A stretch of DNA of 64,000 nucleotides from Candidatus Aminicenantota bacterium (GCA_017999365.1 JAGNLW010000005.1:1-64000), one strand, 5' to 3'. Numbered from the stretch's first letter, positions 48,947 through 58,596 are shown. Numbers and translations are program-made. The notes: generated by a model from the letters alone, not told the origin.

Positions 48947-51430
48947 ATGAGCGAGTCACGCCGTAAAACCAATGTTTCTCGACATCTCATCGTCGCCGTC
49001 ATCGCCGCGGCCTTTGCCGTCATGACGGCGGGCGCCCAGATCAGGATCCCCAAGGACAAGATCAAGATCCCGGTCAAAGCCCCGCGGCTGCCCGACTTGG
49101 ACCGCCTCCTCGAAGAAGAGCCTCCCGTGAGCACGGGCCTGCCCGACGCCGTCTTCGACATCCCGTTCCTTGACGGTCACGATCCCGGCCGGCCGGCGCT
49201 GATGACCTTCCTGCCGATGACGCACGAGGCCGCCATCCCGATCCCCCCGGGTCTTTGGGAATGCTGGTTCCAAAGCTATTGCCTCAAGCCCGGCGCCTTC
49301 GGGCCCGGCGAAGGCAGCGGGTACGCATTCGCTCCCCTCAAAGGCAAGCGCGCGGACATCGTGGCTCGGGTGTTGAGGAACTCGGTCGACCATCCGGAAT
49401 TGGACCAAAAGGACGTCCAGCTCCTGCTCTGGGCCATCATCGCCAGGACCGAGCTCTCAGAATGCGGCAAAGGCATACAGAACACCGCGAGAGCCCTGCT
49501 GGCGCGCCGCGATTACGATACGCTGAACGGAGGGGCCCTGGGCAGGATCCCTCAGCCCGTCCTTAGCGCCGCCTTGCAGAAGATGCCCGCCGCGGCCCGC
49601 GACGCCCTGGAGGCCGAAACCAAGCTCCGGGACATGTTCGTGCGGCCGGTCGCCGCGCCCTATCACGAGATCGAAAGCATAGCGGTCCGCGCCGGCGAGG
49701 TCCTGGCACCTCCCGACAGCCGGAACATCGCCTTAGGCAGATGGAGCTACGACCCGGACGGCTATTTCGTCCGTTACTTCCCCTACGGCTACAGGAACAT
49801 CCGGGTCCAGATCTACGATCCCGAAAGCTTCTCCATCGGAACGGACGATCTCGGGCTCATCACGTCGATCGCCGACGGACAGGGGGCAAGGATCGAGTTC
49901 GTCTACGACCGGGAGATGGAACCCCTGCTTGTTCCCGGGGACGACGGGGTCGCCGGGTTCGCCTTCAAGGAACTGATCTTTGTGTGGCCAGGGCCGGACG
50001 GAAAGGCGCGGACGCGATCGATCAAGGATGCCGGATGGGTCCTGGCCGGGGCTCCTTCCGGGAAGGGGCAACCGGTCGCGAGCCCGCCGCCCCGCTACGC
50101 CGGCGCCCGGGAGCGCTACAAGTCCGCGCTTCAGCTTCGCGAGGACGTCTTCCGATTGAGGGAGGTGCTGGCCCGAACCGACCCCGGGTTGAAGGACATC
50201 CCGGACGAGTCCGCATTGGGCATCATCTTCCTTGGGAGCTGCTGTGAGGCCCTCAGAATAGCTCTTTCGCTTGATCGGGCCGATCCCCGAAACCCGCCCG
50301 ACGAGATGACGCTCGGCACGATGGGCCTGGCCTACCGGTGTTGGATGAAAGGCCTGGCCCTCTTTGCCGGCAATGAGCTGAAGGGGGACGAGCTCGAGGC
50401 CGGCCTCGGCGGCGACGGCCGGGCGTCGGACGACCGGGATTGGGGCGGCGAGAGGGGCCCTCAAAGCCGCCAGGGCAAGGCCCGGGAGCTTCCGCGATTC
50501 GTCTGGGTCAAAAAGGCCGCGCCGAGCTGGCAAAAAGAGACCCGTCCCCGGAAGCCGACGCCCTCCGGCCTCCCCGAGTTCATCCCCCACAAGAAGGTCG
50601 CCCAGCCCGGCAACACCCACCAGCAGCGCCTCGGCCAGTCGGCGAGGAAGTCGGCGACGGGCAACGGAAGGGAAGCCGTGGAGCGGACCCGCAAGATGAT
50701 CGGATGGTTCTCGGCGGGGACATCGGCCGGCTCAGGGGCGGCCGGCAAGCTGATGGGCGCCGCCACTCCCTATGGGATCCCAAAGAAGCTGGCCGGGTAC
50801 ACGATCGGCAGGACTGTCGGTATGTGGGGCGATTGCATCGATGCCATCGCCGTCGATCCTCCGCGCAGCGACTACACGGTCCTTGCCCGGCCTGAGCCGG
50901 GAGGATTCGACCCTGTCCAGCCAGGAGATGAAGTCAGCCGAGCCCGGGCCGAAGCGGCGAACGCCTTTCTCCGGGCGGCCGTGGACCTGACAGGAAAGAT
51001 GAGGGCCGCCAAGATCTCGGTGGAACGCTATTCGGGGGCCATCGGCTCCGGCGCGCCGGAATGGGCCAGGGCCCAGCTCGTGAACGCCGTCCGTTACGAA
51101 CGGGAATCCGGGCGGGCCATGGTGGAAGCCGCCGTCCGGCTGGAGGCCCTGGTCAGAGTGGCGAGAGCCGAGGGGGTCCCGGAGACGCCTCTGTCCGGGC
51201 CCCTCATCGAAAGCTACCGGGATTCGCTTCGTCGCGAGGGCTTCAGTCCCGAAGAGCAGGAGGTCTGCCGGGCCCTGAATTTCACGGAAGAGGAGATCGC
51301 GGAGCACAAGGCCGCCATACTCGGCGGCGCGATCGAGGAAGGCCCCGAGGGCCTTTACGGAGCGGCCCTCGCGCTCGCCGAGGCGTTGCGCGAGTTCGCC
51401 TCCCTGTGGCTGGCCCTTCCGCATCAATGA
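48947..51430 (+). CDS. Large exported protein of unknown function (827 aa)
   Basis: The ATG behind AAAAGGAAGG gives a clean signal peptide (basic start, hydrophobic LIVAVIAAAFAVMTAG, AQ cut). A cysteine-containing block LWECWFQSYCLKPGAFGPG with GYAFAPLKGKRADIVARVL, and QKDVQLLLWAIIARTELSE suggest a conserved N-terminal domain (about residues 95-185). WSYDPDGYFVRYFPYGYRNI (near 265-285) is a second compact block. The middle is charged and low in structure, the last 200 residues helical. I recognise no enzyme motif. First gene of a four-gene run bracketed by IS91-like repeats. Confidence 0.8.
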   Translation: MSESRRKTNVSRHLIVAVIAAAFAVMTAGAQIRIPKDKIKIPVKAPRLPDLDRLLEEEPPVSTGLPDAVFDIPFLDGHDPGRPALMTFLPMTHEAAIPIPPGLWECWFQSYCLKPGAFGPGEGSGYAFAPLKGKRADIVARVLRNSVDHPELDQKDVQLLLWAIIARTELSECGKGIQNTARALLARRDYDTLNGGALGRIPQPVLSAALQKMPAAARDALEAETKLRDMFVRPVAAPYHEIESIAVRAGEVLAPPDSRNIALGRWSYDPDGYFVRYFPYGYRNIRVQIYDPESFSIGTDDLGLITSIADGQGARIEFVYDREMEPLLVPGDDGVAGFAFKELIFVWPGPDGKARTRSIKDAGWVLAGAPSGKGQPVASPPPRYAGARERYKSALQLREDVFRLREVLARTDPGLKDIPDESALGIIFLGSCCEALRIALSLDRADPRNPPDEMTLGTMGLAYRCWMKGLALFAGNELKGDELEAGLGGDGRASDDRDWGGERGPQSRQGKARELPRFVWVKKAAPSWQKETRPRKPTPSGLPEFIPHKKVAQPGNTHQQRLGQSARKSATGNGREAVERTRKMIGWFSAGTSAGSGAAGKLMGAATPYGIPKKLAGYTIGRTVGMWGDCIDAIAVDPPRSDYTVLARPEPGGFDPVQPGDEVSRARAEAANAFLRAAVDLTGKMRAAKISVERYSGAIGSGAPEWARAQLVNAVRYERESGRAMVEAAVRLEALVRVARAEGVPETPLSGPLIESYRDSLRREGFSPEEQEVCRALNFTEEEIAEHKAAILGGAIEEGPEGLYGAALALAEALREFASLWLALPHQ

Positions 51431-51476
51431 GAGCGATCCCCATCCGGAGTTCGATCGGAGGGTGTGAGGAGGAAAG

Positions 51477-54400
51477 ATGATGCGTCCAACTCAGGCTCGC
51501 GCGATGTCGCGGAGCTGCGTCCTGTCAATCGCCCGCTTCTCTCCCCCGATGAAAGCGGCCGCGGCCGTCGCCATCTGCCTGTTCCTCGGCCAATTCCTCT
51601 GGGCGCCCCTGGAAGCGTCGCCGGACGCCCGACAGGACAGGCTGACAAGGACCATGGCGACCGTCCAGGCGAAGGCCGCCACGATCGACCGCGAGTTCAG
51701 CCTTTCGGGGGTCGACAAGCTCGTCGTGGAGCTCAAGATCGCCGGCCCCGGCAAGATCCGGGCCAAGGCCGTCTGGACAGGCACGGCATCCAGCCTGGCC
51801 CTCATCCTCAACGGCCCCGGCATGACCCAGGCCTACGCCCGGCGCGACGGCCCGAGCCCCTTGAGCCTCGAGTTCGATCTCACCGACGAGCTTGCGGCCA
51901 AGGGTAGCGATTGGAGGCTATCGGTGGCCGGCTTTCAGGCCGGAGCGACGGCCCGCGGGACGGTGACGGTCGAGCTGCCGGCGTCATCCGCCATTCCCCC
52001 CGCCGGCCAGGCTCAGGCCCCCGCGGCTCAAGCTCAAACGCCTCCGGCCGCCGCCCAGGCCCAGGCTGCGGGGGAAAAAGCGCAGACGAAGGCCGGCGAG
52101 GCATCGGAAAAGGCCGCTGCTAGGCCCGAGGCCAAGGTCGCGTCCCAGGACGCGAGGCCGGTCCGCACCGGCCTGAAGGGCTCGGCGTCCTTGAAGAAGT
52201 CCGAACCCGCCGGCACCGGCGAGGACGTCACGCCGCTTCGGGAATTCATGGAGCAGCGGATCGGGGAGATCTGCCGGTCGAACGATCTCGGCGGCTTGTT
52301 CGTGCCTATCTTCTTCAAGTACCTGGAGGAGGTCGCGGCCGATTCCGGTCTCCTCAGGCAATATTATCGATCGAGCGAGCATAAGAAAGGCCAGACCCAA
52401 GGCGATTTCGACCTCCGTTTCCATAGTGTCGTCAAAGCCTACCGGGAGATCCCCCAGGACTTCAAAGCCCGCCACTTCGTTCCGGGGTACGCCCAGCTGG
52501 GTCGCGGGACACGCCTCGATCTCAAGCGTCTGGGCGCCGACGTCGTCCGGAAGGTCCGTCCGGGCCTGGGCCTCGAGGTCAAGCGGGTCGCCCAGGACGC
52601 GTTTTCCGGCAGGTTCCTCGTTCCGCCCGAAAAGACGACCTTGACCGACGTCCCCATGGCCCGGCGCGGCGCGCCGACCGCGTTCAAGACACAGGCCCGG
52701 ACAACGGCTCCACCGGCCCGGCTCGCCTCCATCGACGGCCTCGTCGGCCGCGGAGCGGCGCTCCGCTCGGAGAACCGCCTGGCCGAGCTCCGCGACACGC
52801 TCTCCCAGTCCGGGGCGGACGTTCCCGAGAAGGCAACTTTGAGCGTGTTCGCCCGGACGTTCTTTCCGGACCCCTCGACGCTCAGCAGCGCCGCCGCGAT
52901 CGACGGGAAGACGAACGCCGTCGATTACTACCGCTACATGGTGACGTTGGACTGGTTCCACTGTCTCAACAAGAACGAGAGGTCCGACGAGCCCTATTTC
53001 AGCGTCTTCACGACGCTCCCCCAATTCGACGCGTCCGACACGGCCTTCTTCAGGCAACTTGCGGACGGCTGCCTTAACTGGACGTCGAGCTATGTGACCC
53101 GGACCTATGGCGGCGTCGGCCGGGGCGAAGAGCACGGCCTCAAGGGAGAGGACCGGACCATTTTCGACTATTTGACCTTCAACGGCCCGGCCTCGTTCTC
53201 CATCCAGCTCTGGGAGGCGGACTACAGCAAAGGCTCCGTCGCCGACGGCGTCCGGCTGGCCGCCATGGACATCATGAGGCGCATACAGAGCGACCTCAAG
53301 GCGGCCATCATGAGCCAGGTCCAATCCTATATCGCCGACGCCATCCTCGGTCTCGGCGGCGGGATCGACTCGTCGGGCGCCCTCCGGCTCCTCGATCAGA
53401 TATTCTCCGGCGGCCTGAGCCCGGCCGATTTCCAGTCGATGCTGTTCAACCTCTATTCCGGGCGGGCCTTCGACGCCTCCTGGTATGTCGTCTATTTCCT
53501 CTTCTCGGGCGGGGACTTCCTGCAGACGCTGGCTATGATCGGCGGCAGTTCGACCGTCATGGGGGCGATCTTCCTCGGCCTGGCCGTCTTCGGCCCGGCC
53601 ATCGCCGATATGTTCGAAGGCTTCTTCTCGGGCGACATCGGGAAGGGGCTCTGGAACCTGTTCAAGATCCTCACGGTCATCCCGCTCATCGTCGACCTGT
53701 TCAAGCACATGTTCACGAGCCTCAGCTCCTTCTTCCGGGGACTCATGGCCTGGCTCGACCCGGACGACTTCCTCGGCGAGAAGACGATCGTCATCGAGAG
53801 GACATCCGCCGACTGGCAGAACGACGCCCGTGACGGGGAATGGAGCCGGAAGAACATGGGCGGCATCAAGGCCGGCGAGGCCGACGCCCTCTATAAGCGC
53901 CGCGGCTTCGGCCCGACGCGGGACAATTCGTCCTTCCTCTGGGAGAATGTCTTCTGGGTGCCCGTGATCAACCTCAAGAAAGAGGTCACGGTGCCCTTGT
54001 GGGACTGGTCCCAAAGGACCTACGGGAGCGGGGCGTCGGTGACCGGCGGGACCTTGACCCCGCCGCGGCAGACCGGCCAGACCCGGACCTACGTCGCCTC
54101 CGAATACAACGTCATGTACCAGGTCAAACGGGAGGTGGCCGGCGGACGGACGACATACGGCTACTGGTTCCCGTCGACCCCGGCCCTGAGCTCGAAGATC
54201 ATCGCTTACAAGGGCAAATCCTCGCCGGACGCCTGGTGGACCAACATCATCCGGGTGACGGTCATGAGCCTGACGGCGGACAAGGCCCCCTGGGCCGTCC
54301 TCGTCAATGAGAGGACGGGACAGTCCTTCTACAGCCTGTCCGGACCGGTCTTCGAGCTCGAAGCCACCCCGGGCGCCGATTACACGCTCTATCTTGTCAA

Positions 54401-54560
54401 GCTCGCCGAGGGCGAGACATCCGGCTACGTTTCGATCTACGAGGGGCCCGTGATCGACGTCAAGTGCCCGCCGGCCGGGCCGAACATCAAGAGCCCGTCC
54501 GGAGGATCGGCAGGGGGGAACCCGCCGGGCTCGGGACGGGCCCGGAGGCAGCAGAGATGA
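51477..54560 (+). CDS. Very large exported protein of unknown function with hydrophobic core (1027 aa)
   Basis: It has an N-terminal hydrophobic export signal (AAAAVAICLFLGQFLWAPLEA), a beta domain like bacterial pre-peptidase C-terminal domains (about residues 60-165), an Ala/Gln/Pro linker (about 166-230), an unknown folded block (LDWFHCLNKNERSDEPYFSVF near 480-500; DGCLNWTSSYV), then a strongly hydrophobic stretch (about 640-760) able to span a membrane several times, and a beta-rich C-terminus with Trp/Tyr. The arrangement recalls pore-forming or surface proteins but no family is recognised. GAGGAGGAAAG precedes the ATG. Confidence 0.78.
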   Translation: MMRPTQARAMSRSCVLSIARFSPPMKAAAAVAICLFLGQFLWAPLEASPDARQDRLTRTMATVQAKAATIDREFSLSGVDKLVVELKIAGPGKIRAKAVWTGTASSLALILNGPGMTQAYARRDGPSPLSLEFDLTDELAAKGSDWRLSVAGFQAGATARGTVTVELPASSAIPPAGQAQAPAAQAQTPPAAAQAQAAGEKAQTKAGEASEKAAARPEAKVASQDARPVRTGLKGSASLKKSEPAGTGEDVTPLREFMEQRIGEICRSNDLGGLFVPIFFKYLEEVAADSGLLRQYYRSSEHKKGQTQGDFDLRFHSVVKAYREIPQDFKARHFVPGYAQLGRGTRLDLKRLGADVVRKVRPGLGLEVKRVAQDAFSGRFLVPPEKTTLTDVPMARRGAPTAFKTQARTTAPPARLASIDGLVGRGAALRSENRLAELRDTLSQSGADVPEKATLSVFARTFFPDPSTLSSAAAIDGKTNAVDYYRYMVTLDWFHCLNKNERSDEPYFSVFTTLPQFDASDTAFFRQLADGCLNWTSSYVTRTYGGVGRGEEHGLKGEDRTIFDYLTFNGPASFSIQLWEADYSKGSVADGVRLAAMDIMRRIQSDLKAAIMSQVQSYIADAILGLGGGIDSSGALRLLDQIFSGGLSPADFQSMLFNLYSGRAFDASWYVVYFLFSGGDFLQTLAMIGGSSTVMGAIFLGLAVFGPAIADMFEGFFSGDIGKGLWNLFKILTVIPLIVDLFKHMFTSLSSFFRGLMAWLDPDDFLGEKTIVIERTSADWQNDARDGEWSRKNMGGIKAGEADALYKRRGFGPTRDNSSFLWENVFWVPVINLKKEVTVPLWDWSQRTYGSGASVTGGTLTPPRQTGQTRTYVASEYNVMYQVKREVAGGRTTYGYWFPSTPALSSKIIAYKGKSSPDAWWTNIIRVTVMSLTADKAPWAVLVNERTGQSFYSLSGPVFELEATPGADYTLYLVKLAEGETSGYVSIYEGPVIDVKCPPAGPNIKSPSGGSAGGNPPGSGRARRQQR

Positions 54561-54665
54561 GCGCGAGGCTCAGGCCTCGAACCGTTTGGGAGAGGCTGGC
54601 GAGGACGGCGTTTCCCAGCGCGCAGAAGCTTGACAGACGAAGGGGAATCGGGTTAAGGAGATGAT

Positions 54666-56201
54666 GTGGGGATGAGAAGGCGCGTCAACGCACCCCCGGG
54701 GAAAGATCCTGCTTCGCCCCCTGTCCTCCGGTCCCTCGCCTCGATATTGGCCGGATGCATCCTCCTTCTGAATAGAGGAGGGGCGGATCCCGGCCACGTT
54801 CCCAAAGCGGCCTCTCGACAGGTTGAACCCGGTTGCCAGGGCTGCGGCCGGAGGGCCTACGTCGGCGAGGCCGACGCCGGGGCGACCGACGTGGCGCTGC
54901 GGGAGTCGCTCATCAGCCGTCTCGCCGAGGCCCTGACCTCGCCCTGCTTCCATCTCGTCCGGTCCGAGGCCTCGGAATGGGGACGGGACGCGGCCGGGTT
55001 CGGCGCCGCGGCCCGGCCGCCGGAATACGTCTTCACCGGCCGGTACGAGGAGGACCTGAACGCGAAGGGCCGGGACGGCGCGGCCGTCATGAGCCGCCTG
55101 ACGGTCAGCCTGTTCTACGACGGCGAGCCCAGGGAGCAGGTCGGGACCTGGACGGTCACGAGCCCCGTCAACTCGTTCACCGCCTGCACCAACCGGATGT
55201 TCAAGAACGAGGACGCCGTGATGAAGAGCGTCCGGCCGATCGAGGCGCTCCTTGAGGACTTCGAGCGGCGGCCGGCGTCCTGCGCCGTCCACCCGGCCAA
55301 GAAGGACCTGGCCGCCGGCGAAACGATGGACATCATGGTCGTCGGGCTAAAGGACTGGCGCGGGCGGGAGGCCAAGCCCTTCAACCGGATCGTCGTCGAA
55401 GCGGACCGCGGCCGCGTCCTCGGCGGCGAAGCCGTGGACGGCCGGCCGCGCGCCCGGGCCTTCCAGGTCGGCGACGGCCTGATCGAGCTCCGCTACCAGG
55501 CTCCGGGCGGAGAGGCCTCCGGCGGGGAGGTTATCGTCGCCGTCCGCGATTCCTGCGACGCGGCCCGGCCTGACCTTTGGCCGCTCGCCAAGACAGGGCC
55601 GGGCCGGAAGATCGGGGAATGCCGTTTCAACGTCCACGGCGGCGTCGGCCCGGGGACGGTGGTCTACAGGCGGACGGTCGCCTGGGACTCGACGAGCTCC
55701 AACCCGGCGGGTTCCACGACCTACCGGGGCAGCCTGACCGAGGAGGTCTCCGTCCGGGTCGGTCTCAAGTACACGAACACCTATCGGGACCGCGACTACT
55801 ACAAGTCCGAAGCGGCCGCGGCGTCCTATTCCTACAGCTACAGGAACGACGTCCTCCTCAACGGGAAGAAGGCGGACGTCCTCAGCGAGAGCGTCGAGGA
55901 TTCCGGGACATTCGGGCCCGAGGACAGCGCGTCCGTTCTTTTGACCGTCGACCGGAAGTCCGGCGCTTACACGCTCGAGATCGGCCTGCGCAGCCGCGAA
56001 AAGCAGGGTCGCGGCTCATGGTTCATCAGCGTCAACACGCTGCCCGAGCTCTTGAGGGGCGCGGCCGAAGGCCGGACCGTCAAGGGCTCCTACGCCGCGC
56101 CGGGCGCCGGGCCGGCGACCTGGCCCGGCCATCGAAGCAATCAGGGCAACGATCCGGGGACGAGCTTCAATTGGAACCTGGCGCTGCCGGACCGGAGATG
56201 A
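54666..56201 (+). CDS. Exported candidate lipoprotein of unknown function (512 aa or less)
   Basis: A hydrophobic start with LASILAGC suggests a lipobox (Cys near residue 31), though hydrophobic residues after the Cys are unusual. The region RESLISRLAEALTSPCFHLV to YEEDLNAKG resembles the CsgG/LpoB-like fold of outer-membrane accessory lipoproteins; two beta-rich blocks follow, one Tyr/Ser-rich (SYSYSYRNDVLL). GTG 54666 is five bases after AAGGAG; ATG 54672 is an alternative. Third gene of the run. Confidence 0.7.
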   Translation: MGMRRRVNAPPGKDPASPPVLRSLASILAGCILLLNRGGADPGHVPKAASRQVEPGCQGCGRRAYVGEADAGATDVALRESLISRLAEALTSPCFHLVRSEASEWGRDAAGFGAAARPPEYVFTGRYEEDLNAKGRDGAAVMSRLTVSLFYDGEPREQVGTWTVTSPVNSFTACTNRMFKNEDAVMKSVRPIEALLEDFERRPASCAVHPAKKDLAAGETMDIMVVGLKDWRGREAKPFNRIVVEADRGRVLGGEAVDGRPRARAFQVGDGLIELRYQAPGGEASGGEVIVAVRDSCDAARPDLWPLAKTGPGRKIGECRFNVHGGVGPGTVVYRRTVAWDSTSSNPAGSTTYRGSLTEEVSVRVGLKYTNTYRDRDYYKSEAAAASYSYSYRNDVLLNGKKADVLSESVEDSGTFGPEDSASVLLTVDRKSGAYTLEIGLRSREKQGRGSWFISVNTLPELLRGAAEGRTVKGSYAAPGAGPATWPGHRSNQGNDPGTSFNWNLALPDRR

Positions 56202-56239
56202 GAACTAACGATTTCCAGGATCAAAGGAGGTTGACGGTC

Positions 56240-57127
56240 ATGAAGAAAGCGATCTTCATTCTTTCGGGTTTCTTGTCTGTCGCCGTTCTCGCCGCGGTCC
56301 CCGCGAGGGCCCAACAGGACAAGGCGGGCTGTCAGGACCATCCTCTCTTCTCGAGGATGCAGGGCTACTATCTCTATTATTGCGAAAAGAACGAGTTCGC
56401 CGCGGAGGATTTCATCGACCCCAAGACAAGCCAGAAAGTGGTGATCGAAGGGCGGAGATTCTACCTGGATTACAACACCAAGAAGGAATTCTCGGGAAGA
56501 TACAGCTCCTTGCAGGTGTCCCGCAACTACACGAACGCGATCACGCAGATCGGGGGGGAGTTCCATGTCAACGATCCCAAGAACCCGAACAAGACATCCA
56601 TGAGGGTCGTCAAGGACGGCCTGGAGATCTGGGCGAAGATCCATGTCAATACGGGCGCGGACAGGTTCTTCCTGACCATCATCGAAAAGCAGGCGATGGT
56701 CCAGGAGGTCGAGGCCGATGCCAAGACCATGTCCGCCGACATCGGCGCCTCGGGCAAGGCCGTTCTCTACGGCATCTATTTCGACGTCGACAAGGCCGAG
56801 GTCAAGCCCGAGTCCGAGCCGGCCCTGACCGAGATCGCCAAGCTCCTCGGGCTGGACTCGAAGTTGAAGCTCTACGTCGTCGGCCATACCGACACCACGG
56901 GCGCCCTGGAGCACAACATGAAGCTCTCGCAGGAGAGGGCCGAGGCCGTGGTCAAGGCGCTGGTGTCGAAGCACGGCGTCGCCGCAGACCGGCTCAAGCC
57001 CTACGGCGTGGGACCCCTGGCCCCGGTCACCACCAACGACACCGAGGAAGGCCGGGCCAAGAATCGCCGCGTCGAGCTGGTCAAGCAGGGAGGGGCATCA
57101 GCGGCCCCGCCCAAGAACATCGGGTAA
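56240..57127 (+). CDS. OmpA-family peptidoglycan-binding outer-membrane protein
   Basis: This 295-residue protein has a signal peptide (VAVLAAVPARA-QQ), an N-terminal domain starting KAGCQDHPLFSRMQGYYLYY, as in DUF4892-like OmpA proteins, and a C-terminal OmpA domain (YGIYFDVDKAEVKPES, VVGHTDTTG, LSQERAEAVVKAL, KNRRVELV) that would grip peptidoglycan. AAAGGAGG precedes the ATG. It ends the four-gene run and likely anchors its products. Confidence 0.88.
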   Translation: MKKAIFILSGFLSVAVLAAVPARAQQDKAGCQDHPLFSRMQGYYLYYCEKNEFAAEDFIDPKTSQKVVIEGRRFYLDYNTKKEFSGRYSSLQVSRNYTNAITQIGGEFHVNDPKNPNKTSMRVVKDGLEIWAKIHVNTGADRFFLTIIEKQAMVQEVEADAKTMSADIGASGKAVLYGIYFDVDKAEVKPESEPALTEIAKLLGLDSKLKLYVVGHTDTTGALEHNMKLSQERAEAVVKALVSKHGVAADRLKPYGVGPLAPVTTNDTEEGRAKNRRVELVKQGGASAAPPKNIG

Positions 57128-57205
57128 GAGACGTGCTACTCCCTCCGCGCGCCCCATGACGGACACCCCGGCCGCGAGCGGACGGGGTGAGCGCGATGGC
57201 GGTCA

Positions 57206-57500
57206 GCGGCTAAGCCGGGCGATGAACTTGGGCATCAGTTTCTTCGCCTTCAGTAGCTCCGAGCGGATATGCACGGCGACCTGGCCTCCGAGCTCCGGCC
57301 CCACGCCGGCCGCGTCGTCGAAGGGGAGCAGGCCGAACTTCTTGCGCGTCGGGCCCTCTTGGGTTCCTCGCGCCGTCGAACGCCCAGCGGCAGGCCTGCG
57401 CTTCCGAGCCCCAGTCCCAGACCCACTCAAGAACGTTCCCGGCCGCGTCGTAGAGCCCGTAGCCGTCGGGTGCGAAGAGGCCCGCCGGAACGGCCGCGCC
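57206..57500 (-). pseudogene. Fused fragments: CsgG/TolB-like end and formylglycine-generating-enzyme-like piece
   Basis: Minus-strand frames contain FAPDGYGLYDAAGNVLEWVW and NPRGPD, typical of sulfatase-modifying-factor (FGE) domains, followed in another frame by KKFGLLPFDDAAGVGPELGG to the stop, resembling a CsgG/TolB-type protein. Each is broken at both ends. They lie in the decayed stretch 57128-57919 between the OmpA gene and the right repeat. Confidence 0.55.
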
Positions 57501-57539
57501 CGGCCTCCCTGCCCGCCGCGTCGATCGCGACGAACTCGA

Positions 57540-57757
57540 GCTTGAGCGTCTGCCCGAGCGCGTCATCCTCGGGGCCGCGATCGTTCTCGTCGGCCTGATC
57601 TTGGGCTATGTGGGGTTCTTTACGCCCACTAGCGGGACGGCCGCCCTCTTCATCGTCGGGATGGCCGCGGCCGGGATCGCCGCCGTCGCCTTCGGCCTCG
57701 TCAAACTCATCGGCGGCGTCATAGCCTTCAGGCGGATCAAGGACCTCATGGCCTGAT
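57540..57757 (+). pseudogene. Fragment with two membrane helices
   Basis: A plus frame reads ERVILGAAIVLVGLILGYVG, then FIVGMAAAGIAAVAFGLVKL and ends RRIKDLMA-stop. It has no start or clear upstream part, so it looks like the 3' end of a small membrane-protein gene. Confidence 0.4.
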
Positions 57758-57845
57758 AGGCGGGATCCCGCCCTCGACCGCTGCCGTGGCGGCGGGCCGG
57801 CTCCCCGGATCCGGGCCGCAACTTCGTGCTGTCGCCGGGAATAAG

Positions 57846-57918
57846 CTACTGACCGCCATATTCCTCTAGGATGAGGCGGCCGTTCTTGAAATCCAGGTGG
57901 ACGCGGTAGGGCCAGAGA
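57846..57918 (-). pseudogene. 3' fragment of a gene truncated by the IS91-like repeat
   Basis: On the minus strand YRVHLDFKNGRLILEEYGGQ-stop is open and cut exactly where the repeat begins. The piece could be the end of the gene whose zinc-ribbon start lies on the far side of the repeat. Confidence 0.4.
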
Positions 57919-57919
57919 A

Positions 57920-58415
57920 GCGAACCGCGTCCCCAACGTCCTGCGCCTGGCTGAGGATGCCCCGCCGCCGACTTCCAAGGGCTGGGCCGAGATGATCCGC
58001 AAGGTCTATGAGGCGGACCCCCTGATCTGTCCGCGCTGCGGGGGGAGGATGAGGGTCGTGGCCTTCCTGACCGAGTACTCGGTCGTCGACCGGATTACCC
58101 GTCACCTGAAGTTGACGTTCGTGGCCGAGAAGCCGCCGCCGGCTCATGTCTTCGAGCAGACGGCCCTGATGGCGGCCGAGGAGAGCGAGGAATACGAATA
58201 ATGGCGTCTAGGAGAGGGGAGCGGCCTGGCCTCGTGGGGTCATATTCCGGGCTGACCAGTCCGATCAGCGGCCCGCCGGCATCCGGGCCCGGGGGGATTT
58301 GGGAACTTGACAACCGCTCGGCCCCGGGATACCTTCCCTTTTGTGATGGGAACGGTTGCTTTCGCGTCTGGGACGGGCGATCCCCGGCCGCCCGCAAAAG
58401 GAAATTCCTATCAAT
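57920..58415 (+). repeat. 496-bp direct repeat, right copy (IS91-like transposase C-terminus and tail)
   Basis: Near-identical to 48249-48744. It holds the transposase C-terminus, ending at TAA 58199-58201, plus 214 noncoding bases. No N-terminal part is present on this side. Confidence 0.93.
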
Positions 58416-58510
58416 AAGACGAGCTCCCGGACGAGCGGCGTCGGCGCAGTGCGAGCAGAAGGCCGCATCGGGAGCATTGTCGCGCTGACACCTCGGCACT
58501 TGATGGCCAT
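58416..58510 (-). pseudogene. Zinc-ribbon N-terminus of a truncated protein (frameshifted)
   Basis: On the minus strand MAIKC opens at 58510; one base is then missing, after which RCQRDNAPDAAFCSHCADAA restores a zinc ribbon like that of the adjacent kinase (CDQC and CGKCG). It is cut by the repeat at 58415/58416. Confidence 0.55.
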
Positions 58511-58596
58511 GGGCGGTCCCCCTGTCTGCCGGCCAAAGGATAGCCCCGGAGAACCCGAAAGTCAACGGCTGGAGAGAGCGCTCAGGACCGGAGCGT

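Noticed and set aside
51477..54560. Calling the 1027-residue protein a colicin or RHS-type toxin
   Set aside because: No RHS repeats, no toxin motif and no immunity gene; hydrophobicity alone is not enough.
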